A stretch of 64,000 nucleotides of DNA from Trichocoleus sp. FACHB-40 (GCF_014695915.1 NZ_JACJPF010000052.1:1-64000), one strand, 5' to 3'. Shown: positions 15,801 to 24,227, counted from the first letter of the stretch. Translations and numbers: made by a program. Notes: a model not told the origin generated them from the letters alone.

Positions 15801-16572
15801 TCAGTGGAAGAAAACTCTCGCTGATGCTGCTGTAGATGGGGTTATTCCTGAAGGGGAACTGGCATCACCCGAAACCATGCAAAAGAAGGCAAATGAGGCT
15901 CTACAAGCATGGATTTCACGGATAGAACAGGATGGGGTTTTCGTCTTTGAGCGTACCCAGTTAAAAGTCCCCTTACCAGAATTCGAGACAGAAATTGCCC
16001 TGCGTCGATTTGGCGATTTCTCCATGATGAACAGTCGCTTCAACAGCGCCTACAGCCAAACTACCCATGAACGACTAAATCAGAATCCAGAGGAATGGTA
16101 CTTGTATCACACACTCTACCGTGAGGCGCGAAAAACTTGGACGGAAATCCCCTATGAAAAGATTGCCAAGTCCCTTGAAAAACGTCCTGACTGGGTTGTA
16201 GGTGACTTTGGTTGCGGTGAAGCCAAACTTGCCGAGTCTCTGCCGAACAAGGTTTACTCCTTCGATCACATCGCCATCAATGAAACCGCGATCGCCTGCG
16301 ATATTGCTCATACTCCCTTAGAAGACGAAAAACTTGATGTTGCTGTCTTTTCTCTTTCTCTAATGGGCATCAACTATCCAGATTATCTTAAGGAAGCCTA
16401 TCGCGTGCTTAAGTTCGGTGGTTTATTGAAAATTTCTGAACCTATAAACCGCTGGTTAGAGAAACAGTCTGATTTGCTTGCTCAGATTATGAATGCTGGC
16501 TTTCTGGTAATTGGCAACATTGAAGAAGCCAACCAGTTTTTTTACATCAATGCTATTAAAGCGCCTTGCTGA
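12850..16572 (+). CDS. six-repeat / SF2 helicase / Rrp8-like methyltransferase fusion
   Basis: A 1240-residue protein. Six units of about 65 residues (about 17-400) follow the pattern FEEAR-(A/T)(Y/F)VRSL-LK, EW--WSKS, KP-DIP, YK--GW and W/LGDWLGTG. This is a repeat known from algal and large-virus proteins, where it is often annotated as an integrase repeat. An acidic linker follows (about 485-520). The helicase core has Walker A GVGAGKTISAI (about 623), DEIQN (about 718), SATPV (about 758) and motif VI QLVGRLYRQGS (about 943). The C-terminus (about 1110-1240) has VGDFGCGEAKLAESL, HTPLEDEKLDVAVFSLSLMG and AYRVLKFGGLLKISE, strikingly like the Rrp8/Methyltransf_8 class of SAM-dependent rRNA N1-adenine methyltransferases. 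Helicase plus methyltransferase in one chain recalls restriction- and BREX-like defence proteins, but the methylation target is unknown. Confidence 0.85.
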   Translation: MLKMKDTKEKPRYSWRLFEEARAYVRSFGLKSGTEWKAWSKSDARPDDIPKAPDQAYKNQGWISMGDWLGTGTIANQNRTYRPFEEARAYVRSLGLKNQTEWVAWAKSSDKPEDIPAHPPKAYKDRGWVNLGDWLGTGTIAPRYRTYRPFEEARAYVRSLGLKSQSEWYAWSKSDAKPDDIPAYPSESYSDQGWNTWGDWLGTDTIASQNRTYLPFEEARTFVRSLGLKNQAEWFKWSKTSAKPDNIPATPERTYKNKGWAGIGDWLGTGVIANFNRTYRPYEEARTFVRSLNFKNQNQYRTWSKSSAKPDDIPAHPPGVYKNKGWLGWGDWLGTGYVAGCDRTYRSFEEARTFARSLRFKIQAEWFEWSKSKNRPNDIPSLPSKTYKGKGWAGWGDWLGVFNKWNHNSVLCFLRSIEPVLPSLQPSELYAIMRQNGMIAASTNGYNSNTRLIKTIQGLCSSPNPESDFEKIIDEIKEQNAELNNEELGNDEEIAPNVVPTEEETTEELPTLRSFAALKAVDLLVDAGITSDEETLEFLVCNRVSEIWQACLNNDPKFNLDRLRTETGGAYFNEIRNRFLSQYDGANNLPIPPGYSFHAPPKLMQKLTAYRVLTERRVGNWSGVGAGKTISAILTSRVINARLTIIIAFNSTVKGWKDAIASVYPDSMVIVKERGDIQVNPEKHTYLILNFETFQQPNSDKMARQLVDNHQIDFIVLDEIQNVKQRTPKVESKRRQVVNGLLCEARQKNPDLCVLGMSATPVINNLYEAKALLEMIKGVEFSDLKTFSSIANAIAMHEKLILYGIRYRPNYKLDIETTHPEIPGESFLPQLVKAFQGSLLDKEQVLLDAKIDTIVSALRKGTLVYTHYLTGLIEPLRQAIQNAGFTVGLFTGEEKTGLEQFCKGKVDVLIGTAPVGTGVDGLQYVCNRLMVVSLPWTSAEYEQLVGRLYRQGSAFEKVEVIIPQVVLAHKDDIWSWDKMRWHRIQWKKTLADAAVDGVIPEGELASPETMQKKANEALQAWISRIEQDGVFVFERTQLKVPLPEFETEIALRRFGDFSMMNSRFNSAYSQTTHERLNQNPEEWYLYHTLYREARKTWTEIPYEKIAKSLEKRPDWVVGDFGCGEAKLAESLPNKVYSFDHIAINETAIACDIAHTPLEDEKLDVAVFSLSLMGINYPDYLKEAYRVLKFGGLLKISEPINRWLEKQSDLLAQIMNAGFLVIGNIEEANQFFYINAIKAPC

Positions 16573-16700
16573 AGTGGTTAAAGACGGCTTAGCGCGATCG
16601 CGCTCACCCTCCCCATCCCGGCAAAATCCGCTTTAGGGACGATGTGCTAAAAAGCTCACTTTAGTAAATTTGAGCAATTTACTGTCACAAGCAGGGAAGT

Positions 16701-17048
16701 ATGGCAAATCTGACACAACAAAAGTGCAGCGCTTGCAATAAGGATGCACCTCGCGTTACCGATGAGGAAATCGCAGAACTCAAGCCGCAGGTTCCAGACT
16801 GGAACATTGTAGAAGTGGATGGCATACCCAGGCTGGAACGCACTTATGAGTTTCCAGATTTTCAGACAGCACTAGCGTTGACAAATAAAGTGGGCGAAGC
16901 AGCGGAAGAAGAAGGACATCATCCCGCATTGCTTACGGAGTGGGGTAAGGTGACGGTGAGTTGGTGGACTCACGCTATTTGTGGGCTGCACCGCAACGAT
17001 TTTATTATGGCGGCAAAAACGGACGGAATTGCCGCAGAATTTACTTAA
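16701..17048 (+). CDS. pterin-4a-carbinolamine dehydratase (PCD/DCoH)
   Basis: A 115-residue protein. The PCD signature is clear: [20 protein letters not shown], then [20 protein letters not shown]. The His-His pair and the later THA...GLHRND are the active-site elements that dehydrate 4a-hydroxytetrahydropterin. An N-terminal CSACNKDAP segment is common in cyanobacterial members. No aromatic amino acid hydroxylase lies nearby, so the physiological pterin reaction is not shown here. Confidence 0.9.
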   Translation: MANLTQQKCSACNKDAPRVTDEEIAELKPQVPDWNIVEVDGIPRLERTYEFPDFQTALALTNKVGEAAEEEGHHPALLTEWGKVTVSWWTHAICGLHRNDFIMAAKTDGIAAEFT

Positions 17049-17232
17049 AAGAAATAGTTGCTCACCTCCCCTTCCCGAAGCGGGAAGGAGGCAGGAAGTA
17101 TATTTTTTCTGAGGTTTATTTAGTATTCACATAACTAATAAAAGGGTTTTGTCACCGAATTTTTTTTGTGATGAATCCTCGTTTTGCGAAGCATCAGTAT
17201 CACCCAGTCATATTAAAAACAAGACTTAAGCA

Positions 17233-19236
17233 ATGAGTGAAACCCAGTTACAAACGGCACCAAGTACAGCAGAAACGCAATTGACTCGCTTTGTTGAGCT
17301 GGTGCAGGGAACTGATGCCATTGTCTGGGAAATGGACGCGGTAACGTGGAGGTTTACTTTTGTCAGCGATCGCGCTATTGATATCCTCGGCTATCCTGTC
17401 AGTCAGTGGTTAAATGAGCCGAACTTCTGGCAGGATCGAATTCTCCATCCAGAGGATCGCAACTGGTGCGTAAACTTCTGTGCGCTCGCGATTAACGAGG
17501 GGCGAGAAGGCGAATTTCAGTATCGGGCGATCGCATCTGATGGTCGCATCGTATTCATCAAAGATGTAGTGCGCGTCGTTAAAGATGAATGCGATCGCCC
17601 CAAGCTGTTGCGCGGCTTAATGGTGGACATTACCAATTGTAAAGACTCGATATATGGCGTCTCTACGGAAAAATCTTGGCAACTGTCCTGCGAACGAGCA
17701 GCAGGTATGGAGGTGGAAACGGTGCAGTCAGCACTCCGCAAAAGCGAACAGCGCTACCGTTCCCTAATTGAAGCTACTGCTCAGATTATCTGGGACACCA
17801 AAGCTGAGGGGGAACTTGTCACTCCTCAGCCTGGATGGAGTGCGTTCACAGGACAAACCTATGAGGAGTATAAAGGCTGGGGGTGGCTCAATGCTATTCA
17901 TCCAGACGACCAAGCTCACACAGCGCAGGCGTGGGAAACTGCCCTTGCTAACCGAACTCTTTACCAAGTTGAGCATCGTCTACGGCGAAAGGATGGGGAA
18001 TATAGATATATGAGTGTTCGGGGGGTGCCAGTGCTGGAAGCAGATGGCAGCATTCGGGAATGGGTGGGAGTACACACGGATATTACCAAGCGCAAACAAG
18101 TAGAGGAGGCACGCGATCGCGCTTTAGCCGAAGCCCAAGCGGCGCGTGCCGAACTACAGGGGGTTTTCATGCAGGCACCAGCCGCAATTGCCATCACCCG
18201 TGGCTCGAACCATGTCACCGAAACAGCTAACCCACTGTATATGCAGATTGTTGAAAAGCGAGATATCCTCGGTAAACCCGCACGGGAGGCGTTCTGGGAT
18301 TTGCAAGGGCAAGGCTTTTTCGAGTTGTTAGACCGGGTTTATACCAGTGGCGAACCTTTTGTCGGCAAAGAGATGCGGGCGATGTTCGACCGCAACAACG
18401 ATGGCATTTTAGAGGAAAGTTTCTGGAATTTTGTTTACCAACCGTTATTAGATGTGGATGGCAAGGTTTATGGGATAATGACCCACGCGGTAGAGGTGAC
18501 TGAACAGGTGCGATCGCGTCAGGAACTGGAGAAAAAAGCCGAAGCACTCACCCAACTAACCGAAGCGTTAGAGCGCAGTAATCGCGAGTTAGACCAATTT
18601 GCCTATATTGCATCCCATGATTTGAAAGCACCTCTGCGGGCGATCGCTAATCTTTCCGAATGGATCGAGGAAGACGTTGCAGATCAACTCAGTGATGAAT
18701 CCCGCCAGCATATGAGCTTGCTGCGCGGACGGGTACACCGCATGGAAGCCCTGATTGACGGCATTCTGCAATATTCTCGCGCAGGTCGCGTGCAAACACC
18801 AATCGAGACGGTGAATGTCTCCACCTTACTAGATGAAGTAATCGAACTGCTCGCCCCTCCCACTGAAGTTTCAATTATTGTACAGTCGGATATGCCGACG
18901 CTAAAAACTCAGCGGGTGCCGTTGCAACAGATTTTTATGAACTTGATCAACAATGCTATCAAGTATTCTCAGCGTCCTGATGTGCGTATCGATGTAGGTT
19001 TTCGGATGGGAAAATCCTACGAGTTCTCAGTCACTGACAACGGCCAAGGAATTTCACCAGAGTACCATCAGAGAATCTGGGGCATTTTCCAGCGGCTGGA
19101 GTCTAGGGACAAAGTTGAAGGAACTGGTATCGGTCTTTCAGTGGTTCAGAAAATCGTCGAGAGTCGGGGGGGACGAGTGTGGGTTGAGTCTGAACCAGGC
19201 GCAGGAGCAACGTTTCACTTCACTTGGAATAATTGA
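17233..19236 (+). CDS. multi-PAS sensor histidine kinase
   Basis: A 667-residue soluble kinase without membrane segments. Three PAS domains: about 18-130 (IVWEMDAVTWRFTFVSDRAI), about 170-285 with its PAC motif (RRKDGEYRYMSVRGVPV) and about 305-430. HisKA has ASHDLKAPLRAI with the phospho-acceptor His near residue 462. The HATPase_c domain has NLINNAIKYS, DNGQGI, IFQRLE and GTGIGLSVV. The second half resembles the light- or redox-sensing hybrid kinases of cyanobacteria, but no chromophore Cys is evident. No response regulator is adjacent, so the partner is elsewhere. Confidence 0.9.
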   Translation: MSETQLQTAPSTAETQLTRFVELVQGTDAIVWEMDAVTWRFTFVSDRAIDILGYPVSQWLNEPNFWQDRILHPEDRNWCVNFCALAINEGREGEFQYRAIASDGRIVFIKDVVRVVKDECDRPKLLRGLMVDITNCKDSIYGVSTEKSWQLSCERAAGMEVETVQSALRKSEQRYRSLIEATAQIIWDTKAEGELVTPQPGWSAFTGQTYEEYKGWGWLNAIHPDDQAHTAQAWETALANRTLYQVEHRLRRKDGEYRYMSVRGVPVLEADGSIREWVGVHTDITKRKQVEEARDRALAEAQAARAELQGVFMQAPAAIAITRGSNHVTETANPLYMQIVEKRDILGKPAREAFWDLQGQGFFELLDRVYTSGEPFVGKEMRAMFDRNNDGILEESFWNFVYQPLLDVDGKVYGIMTHAVEVTEQVRSRQELEKKAEALTQLTEALERSNRELDQFAYIASHDLKAPLRAIANLSEWIEEDVADQLSDESRQHMSLLRGRVHRMEALIDGILQYSRAGRVQTPIETVNVSTLLDEVIELLAPPTEVSIIVQSDMPTLKTQRVPLQQIFMNLINNAIKYSQRPDVRIDVGFRMGKSYEFSVTDNGQGISPEYHQRIWGIFQRLESRDKVEGTGIGLSVVQKIVESRGGRVWVESEPGAGATFHFTWNN

Positions 19237-19864
19237 GGCGCACCGAAAAATTTTTCCACTGACATCTGACAACTAACTGTTAGATGCTACTTTGATTTGT
19301 CCAAGGGTTTCTTGGTTTTTTCCAGGTGTTCCTCTACTACCTTTCGGTACTCCTTGATTGCTTCCGAGTGATACTCTACAGCGCACTACTACCGCTATTG
19401 ACAATATTTGCCTCGCCTTTTGCGGGCAAAAATAGCACCTGTGCGGCTACTTGTGATTTTGTTCCTAATAACAGTTTATATAGAACAAATACATAGAATG
19501 GCAATCTTCCCATTTTGTCCAGCATCCAGTGACGGTTCCTACTTCACACAATCTTTAAAAAAAAATATTCTTAATTACGTTAGCTTTACATCAACTTTAT
19601 CAATATGGCATTAGTATAATTACGGAGACAGTACGCAGCTACTTTTTCTGGCTTTATTGCAGTAGGAATTTTTATCGTCGAGATTTTTAGCCTAACATCT
19701 CTGGTTTGGGAATCTCATCCATTTGACGATAAGACTATTTCTCTTAGAAGCGAACAGCCCTATATTTATAATGCTGTTTTTAATACACGGCTAGGGCAGT
19801 AAATTTCGGCAAATCAGAAAAATTTACTTTCTGATATCTATTGAAATACGAAGGAAAAGATTTA
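19237..19864. other. intergenic region with a short decayed coding scrap
   Basis: No intact gene is seen in these 630 bp. On the minus strand 19287-19385 reads VEYHSEAIKEYRKVVEEHLE followed by KTKKPLDKSK and a stop, a codon-like C-terminus bounded upstream by an in-frame stop, so it is probably the remnant of a lost gene. The AT-rich part from 19560 likely holds the promoter of the PEP-CTERM gene. Confidence 0.4.
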
Positions 19865-20716
19865 ATGGCACTAAAATACAAGCTGGGCGTAGGCTTATTT
19901 CTATTCGTTACACCGTTAGTAACTGGCTCTCTGGTTGTTGCTTCACCCAGTTTTGCGGCTACTCTAGCCAAGTCTGAAGCAACATTCAAAGTTAATAACT
20001 TTAGTCACAATCCTTTAGGGGTTGAGACTTTCACCGATACTTTGACTGATACAATTGCAACCAACGGTCAAGTGACTACTAACGCTAACGCTAACGCCTC
20101 TTTTACAGCCGATCCTTTAAAACCGCCGACATTCGCCGAAAACTCCTCTGTAAGTACAGCAAACGGTGCAGGTAAAAATTACTTTGGTTTAGCCCAAAGC
20201 ACTGCTGCCATTATCGGTTACGATTTTCTCGTGAGAGATAAACAAAGGTTTTCTTTTGATTTTTTAGCTGATTTAAAGCTAAAGACTTCCATTGAAAATC
20301 CCAAATTTGAACGCGCTAGTGCTGCTGGAGAGATATCTTTTCAGTTGTATAACACTAACGAGCGGGACAACTGGATTCTCTTAGATTTCTTTAGTATATC
20401 CAGTAAATTAAATACTCCAGGTGGCGGTGATTTCTTTATAGGTAATAAGAGTAATAGCATTACCACCTCTAAACCATTGAAAGATTTTCTTAAGAAGTCT
20501 TATGGAGGGAGCGAAGAATCTGCCAGAGCCTCGGTTACAGGTAAGTATTCGCGTACTTTCGATAGCTTAACTTATCTAACTTTAGTAGAAATTAAAAGGA
20601 ATCAAGTAGTCGTTAAAACTCCTGAGTCTTCCGGAACTTTTGCTTTACTTATCTTTTGCTTAATAGGCGTTGGATATAGAGCTAGAAATAAAGTATTGGC
20701 ATCAAAGTTGAGGTAA
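19865..20716 (+). CDS. PEP-CTERM-type exported protein
   Basis: A 283-residue protein beginning MALKYKLGVGLF; GAAGGAAAAGA lies upstream of this ATG. A signal peptide ends near SFAAT (about 31). The middle is Thr/Asn-rich and beta-prone. The C-terminus has the sorting signal: PESSG (a PEP variant), the hydrophobic stretch FALLIFCLIGVGY, then RARNK. PEP-CTERM proteins are processed by exosortase and reach the exopolysaccharide or cell surface. No exosortase is in the window. The function of the core is not recognised. Confidence 0.7.
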   Translation: MALKYKLGVGLFLFVTPLVTGSLVVASPSFAATLAKSEATFKVNNFSHNPLGVETFTDTLTDTIATNGQVTTNANANASFTADPLKPPTFAENSSVSTANGAGKNYFGLAQSTAAIIGYDFLVRDKQRFSFDFLADLKLKTSIENPKFERASAAGEISFQLYNTNERDNWILLDFFSISSKLNTPGGGDFFIGNKSNSITTSKPLKDFLKKSYGGSEESARASVTGKYSRTFDSLTYLTLVEIKRNQVVVKTPESSGTFALLIFCLIGVGYRARNKVLASKLR

Positions 20717-21030
20717 AGTACAGCAACTATAGAGATTTCAGCCTATCAAAATTTTACTAATTGCATCCCAATTTCATAGTTGGTAAAGTACAGCGACTTG
20801 CCTGCTGAGGTATTACTTGGCACTAAGTAAATAAAGGGGTAGGCAGAAATAAACGTAGTAATAGACCTATTACAAAAGTCCCTTTTGCAATAGGAGGGAA
20901 AAGGGAAAAGCTTCCTCTGCTTTCCCTGCTAGGAAAGCATAGTAAAAACGGAAGAAGTAAGTAATATTTCTTCCCCTTCTCCTTTAACCTTTCTCCTGAC
21001 TTGGCGCAAGAAGTTTAAACCTCGACTTAA
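20717..21030. other. intergenic region, no gene seen
   Basis: About 310 bp contain a repeated GGTAAAGTACAGC motif (20711 and 20780) and a purine-rich AGGGAAAAGGGAAAAG run (20895-20910). No RNA gene or open frame with support was found. Confidence 0.4.
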
Positions 21031-21059
21031 AAACCCGTTTTCTCTAGGAAAACGGGTTT
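21031..21059. terminator. strong hairpin terminator
   Basis: AAACCCGTTTTC, a TCTAG loop, then GAAAACGGGTTT: a perfect 12-bp stem. It lies between the plus-strand PEP-CTERM gene and the minus-strand secretion cluster, so it may serve both. Confidence 0.8.
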
Positions 21060-21067
21060 CTTGATGT

Positions 21068-21262
21068 TTAGTTTTTTTGTGTATATTTAGAGGTACTAGA
21101 TGTTGAGCTACTGCTACAACCCTTGCTGGAAGAAACTTGAACGGTGACGGTTTGACTAATTGTACTCTCAGCGCCAGATGCGATCGCTATGCTCTTGGCT
21201 GACGCAACGCTTTTTCCATCTGGTGAAACTACCCGTTGGATTAAGATTCTAGAGTGGATCAT
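21068..21262 (-). CDS. small Ser-rich protein at the end of the secretion cluster
   Basis: About 64 residues from the ATG at 21262 (two more codons if a TTG is used). The first half, MIHSRILIQRVVSPDGKSVA, is followed by an Ala/Ser stretch and ISQTVTVQVSSS; the tail is a Ser/Thr run around a single Cys. It has no classical signal peptide and no GG motif. The tail composition is like that of the GG peptide at 23630 and the repeat-rich protein at 22254, so it may be another substrate or surface partner. I do not recognise the family by name. Confidence 0.55.
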   Translation of the reverse strand: MIHSRILIQRVVSPDGKSVASAKSIAIASGAESTISQTVTVQVSSSKGCSSSSTSSTSKYTQKN

Positions 21263-21334
21263 AATCAATGTTTATTTATAGGCTAATAATCTTTTAAATT
21301 ACCCCAACCCGAAATATTTAGGGAGGTAGCTTTT

Positions 21335-22075
21335 TTAAGCTGTTGTGCTATGTAGCATATAGTTTAGCTCGCTAGCTAGCCACTCTTTAAACATCCTATC
21401 CACGATCTCTTGATGTGTTTGAGGCGTTAATTGAGCTGGGATAAACTCTTCAACTATAAACAGATGATAACCTTGGTCGGTGGAAACTGGGCCAAACACC
21501 TCTTTTCGTTTGGCACTAAAGACAACCGCTGATATATCTGGCTTAAAGCTCCAACGGTAAAGCTTGCCTTCATAACCGCATTGATGTCTACGCCGCTCAT
21601 CAATATCATAAAGGTGAGCTGCCTCATAAAAGCTAATTTCCCGTTCTTCAATTTGATAGAAGAGTTCTTGGGCAATTCTTTCATCAGGAAGAATAATTTG
21701 ATACAGTAAGATTTGGTCAAAATTCAGCTTGTTTTGGGCAAAAAACTTCTCTGCTTCTTTGGCAAAAAGACTCTCTGCTAATTTTTTAGCAATCAGGCGA
21801 TCGCAAATTCCTGCCTCCCAGTCTTCGGGAGCGATCATCTGATCGGCTAGCCATGCTAACGTATCAGCAGCCTTCTCCAAACGCCTGGCGTAACGCAGCT
21901 TGTTCGCCTCAGCCTGGATTTCCTCTGGCATGACGGCTAAACTTCTTTCCTGAGCAGCTTGGGTAATAATTTTTTGATATAAAATCTTCTGACATACTTC
22001 TTTTAACTGTAGGTCTTTTTTCAGGAAATCAACAATTTCATTAACTTCAACGGATGACCCTGAAAAATATTTCAT
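21335..22075 (-). CDS. PpiC/SurA-type (parvulin) peptidyl-prolyl isomerase
   Basis: A 246-residue protein from the ATG at 22075; a GTG seven codons earlier is possible. The N-terminal half is a SurA-like helical domain (VCQKILYQKIITQAAQERSL). The parvulin domain (about 115-225) has ILLPDERIAQELFYQI-like helices, DERRRHQCGYEGKLYRW, FGPVSTDQGYHLFIVEEF. Parvulin genes of this form often sit beside HlyD/C39 ABC exporters in cyanobacteria and may aid maturation of the exported peptides. No signal peptide is visible, so it probably acts in the cytoplasm before export. Confidence 0.75.
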   Translation of the reverse strand: MKYFSGSSVEVNEIVDFLKKDLQLKEVCQKILYQKIITQAAQERSLAVMPEEIQAEANKLRYARRLEKAADTLAWLADQMIAPEDWEAGICDRLIAKKLAESLFAKEAEKFFAQNKLNFDQILLYQIILPDERIAQELFYQIEEREISFYEAAHLYDIDERRRHQCGYEGKLYRWSFKPDISAVVFSAKRKEVFGPVSTDQGYHLFIVEEFIPAQLTPQTHQEIVDRMFKEWLASELNYMLHSTTA

Positions 22076-22253
22076 GTTAGGTTTTATTTGATACACATAA
22101 AGTGGTCAAAACTCATTACTACGCATTCCAATTTTCCTAGAGTTAGGGTATCGCAGAAACATCGTGAAACTGTATTATACTATCTCGCGTCATTCGTGCA
22201 TAGTATTAATGTGCAATGACCACTGAGCAATTTTATGCAACTGCACATTAGTA

Positions 22254-23063
22254 TTAGTTGGAATTAATGGGAATTGCCCTCATACCTAAACCTGGAAAAA
22301 CGCGGCTGGGTACTCCTATCACTCTGTAGGGAATCTGTCGGCTGACGCTACTATCCTGATTATCCTCAACACGGTTTTCTTTGTTGCCAGCACTAATAGC
22401 GCTGCTAGTTGGGAGAGACGATGGTAAGGAAAAGGTGCTAATGGATGTTGTTGCGGATGAAAATGTTCTTACGAATGGTGTTGTTCCCGAACTTACAGAA
22501 CTAGCAGAATTACTAAATACGGCAGCAGGTGCGTTTACATTTGCGGCGGTAGCAGAATTACTATTACTAAATACGGCGGCGGGTGCGGCACTGGGATTGG
22601 TAAATACGGGTGCGGGTGCGGGTGCATTTACACTTGCGCCACCGGGATTGGTAAATACGGGTGCGGGTACGGGTGCAGGTGAAGTTGTGCCAGAATTCGG
22701 AGATACGGGAGCGGGTGCTGTTGCTGTGGCGCTAGTGGTAGGGGGAGCAGTTGTTGTCGCAGTTGCTGTAGCGCTAGCGCTGCTGGAGGTTGCTCCGGGA
22801 GTGAATGTTGTCTGGCTACTGCTACTGGTTCCTGTGGGCGAGGTTGCTGTCGCAGTACTACTGCTACCAGAACCGCCTGAAGATGAGGATGAACTAGAGC
22901 TACTGGAACTACTGCTGACACTAGGGGCGATGCCACTAGGAGGAGTGAAATTAGGAGGAGTGAAACTGGGGATCGGGTTAGCTTGGGAAGGAGAAGCAAA
23001 AGTAACTACTATGCTTCCGAGTATGCAAAGATAGAAAACGTCTTTATTTGATGAGCTAATCAT
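22254..23063 (-). CDS. exported Ser/Thr/Pro/Ala-rich low-complexity protein
   Basis: A 269-residue protein from the ATG at 23063, preceded by AAGGAGATAGCG. A signal peptide (about 1-29, FYLCILGSIVVTFASPSQAN) is followed by a long disordered stretch: a Ser run, Thr/Ala blocks and imperfect repeats of the type APAPVFTNP and APAAVFSNS. The C-terminus (PYRVIGVPSRVFPGLGMRAI) is more ordered. Such proteins are typically cell-surface or sheath components. The repeats suggest length variation. No enzyme motif. Confidence 0.6.
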   Translation of the reverse strand: MISSSNKDVFYLCILGSIVVTFASPSQANPIPSFTPPNFTPPSGIAPSVSSSSSSSSSSSSSGGSGSSSTATATSPTGTSSSSQTTFTPGATSSSASATATATTTAPPTTSATATAPAPVSPNSGTTSPAPVPAPVFTNPGGASVNAPAPAPVFTNPSAAPAAVFSNSNSATAANVNAPAAVFSNSASSVSSGTTPFVRTFSSATTSISTFSLPSSLPTSSAISAGNKENRVEDNQDSSVSRQIPYRVIGVPSRVFPGLGMRAIPINSN

Positions 23064-23238
23064 CGCTATCTCCTTATTAATAGAGATAAGAGCAAGTAGG
23101 AAATTTTGGCTATAAAAAAGTTGAAAAACCGACTTTAAGCCATTGATTAGAACAAGCATTTTTGTAGCGTTTCTAATCAACAGCTTATTTATTTAAACCA
23201 AAATTACATAAGCTTGAGAAAGTACCAGCTCCGGCAAA

Positions 23239-23450
23239 TCATAAGGCATAGGTACTACCATTAGCCAGAGCGCCAGATGCTGCGTCGCTGATAGAGGCAG
23301 AGTATCCAGCTCCGATTACATAGCCAAAGTCCCCAGTGCTTTTGTCAAAGAAAAAATCTCTAAAATAGCCTGTGCGCTACGAGCAGAGTCAGAGCTAGCT
23401 GACCAGCTACTTCTACCACTAGGGGAGGAAACAGTAATTCCTCTTCCCCC
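23239..23450 (-). pseudogene. decayed Ser/Ala-rich small-protein remnant
   Basis: Two minus-strand frames carry protein-like text that would join with one frameshift: GITVSSPSGRSSWSASSDSA in one, and FRDFFFDKSTGDFGYVIGAG followed by YSASISDAASGALANGSTYA in the other, ending TGA at 23239. There is no start codon, and stops lie in each frame. The composition resembles the nearby secreted proteins. The remaining stretch up to 23549 shows nothing else. Confidence 0.35.
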
Positions 23451-23549
23451 TTAATACTTCGCTATTACTAGGAAGTTGATTCTCACAGAAACTTAGATTA
23501 TCTAATTTTATAATTAACTTATACCTCCCTCCTTTTAGTGATAAAAACC

Positions 23550-23595
23550 GCTGAAAGCTTTTTTTCATCTTCAATTTTTCAGCCTTCAGCGATTT
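23550..23595 (-). terminator. terminator of the GG-peptide gene
   Basis: Read on the minus strand, CGCTGAAGGCT pairs with AGCTTTCAGCG across an A-rich loop and is followed by GTTTTTATC. It lies 35 bp after the stop of the 73-residue peptide gene, so the peptide may be transcribed as a single small mRNA. Confidence 0.6.
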
Positions 23596-23629
23596 CTATA
23601 GTTAACTAGCAATTTCGGCAAATCTCTGC

Positions 23630-23851
23630 TTAATATGAAGATGAGCTAGAGCCAGAGTTTGAGGAGGAAGAAGAGTATGGCCCGTAGTAGCTATAGCTAC
23701 TATAAGCACTGGTATAAGTTCCGGTAGAGGTGTAGCTGTAGTAGGTTCCAGATGCATTTGCTGATGCAGATGCATATGCATTGGCGTATCCACCTTCAAT
23801 GCTGGTTTCTTCAGAAACGACTTCCAAAATATCTAAATCGGAAATATTCAT
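23630..23851 (-). CDS. double-glycine leader peptide precursor (candidate substrate of the C39 exporter)
   Basis: A 73-residue protein from the ATG at 23851, with GAGGA seven bases upstream. The leader MNISDLDILEVVSEETSIEGG has the hydrophobic/acidic spacing of C39-peptidase leaders (L, L, V, I at regular places, then GG). Cleavage after GG would release a 52-residue core rich in Ser, Tyr, Ala and Thr (YANAYASASANASG, YSSYSYYGPYSSSSS) without Cys. C39 ABC transporters cut such leaders during export, and one lies 3 kb away. The core resembles the small GG-motif proteins that promote biofilm formation in Synechococcus elongatus in type, though not in detail. A bacteriocin role is the alternative. 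Confidence 0.7.
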   Translation of the reverse strand: MNISDLDILEVVSEETSIEGGYANAYASASANASGTYYSYTSTGTYTSAYSSYSYYGPYSSSSSNSGSSSSSY

Positions 23852-23987
23852 GGCTGTGTCCTCGTTCAAAAGGTTGGTTTGATTAGCCTGTTTGGCTGTT
23901 CTGAATACTGTAGCTAAGTAGACTAAAAGAGTGTTGCCATTTTGGCAGATTTATTTATGTAACAACCCGTATATATAGCCAATAAAA

Positions 23988-24022
23988 AAAGCTTAGTTCT
24001 TGAGAAAAATGAACTAGGCTTT
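23988..24022 (-). terminator. terminator of the HetP-family gene
   Basis: On the minus strand AAAGCCTAGTTC pairs with GAACTAAGCTTT (one bulge), followed by TTTTATT. The flanking region 23852-24227 otherwise holds only AT-rich sequence, probably including the promoter of the GG-peptide gene. Confidence 0.7.
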
Positions 24023-24227
24023 AGTTTAGCAATAGAATGAAACTGTCGCGTTATACTAAGTCCGGAGTGCTGAGCCCTGAGTGAGTACATAAGTGCCATT
24101 AGTCTCACCCTAGCAAGAGTTTGAGTACCCTTCTTTCTCTCCCAGAAAAAGTAGTTTTTGGACGCGGATTTCGTATTATTTAATTAAATTGAATGTAGTT
24201 GTTGAAACTTTTGCAGCAGCTTCCCCT

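Noticed and set aside
17049-17232. Possible regulatory RNA between the pterin dehydratase and the histidine kinase
   Set aside because: CTCCCCTTCCCGAAGCGGGAAGGAGG (17066-17091, with a short loop) forms a hairpin, but it resembles a simple terminator and no riboswitch core is visible.
19408-19614. 68-codon plus-strand frame in the gap before the PEP-CTERM gene
   Set aside because: No ribosome site or recognisable features; residue use looks random.
22381-23034. 217-codon plus-strand frame rich in Ala, Gly, Val and Leu
   Set aside because: It is the complement of the Ser/Thr/Pro/Ala-rich secreted protein, which has a ribosome site and a signal peptide.
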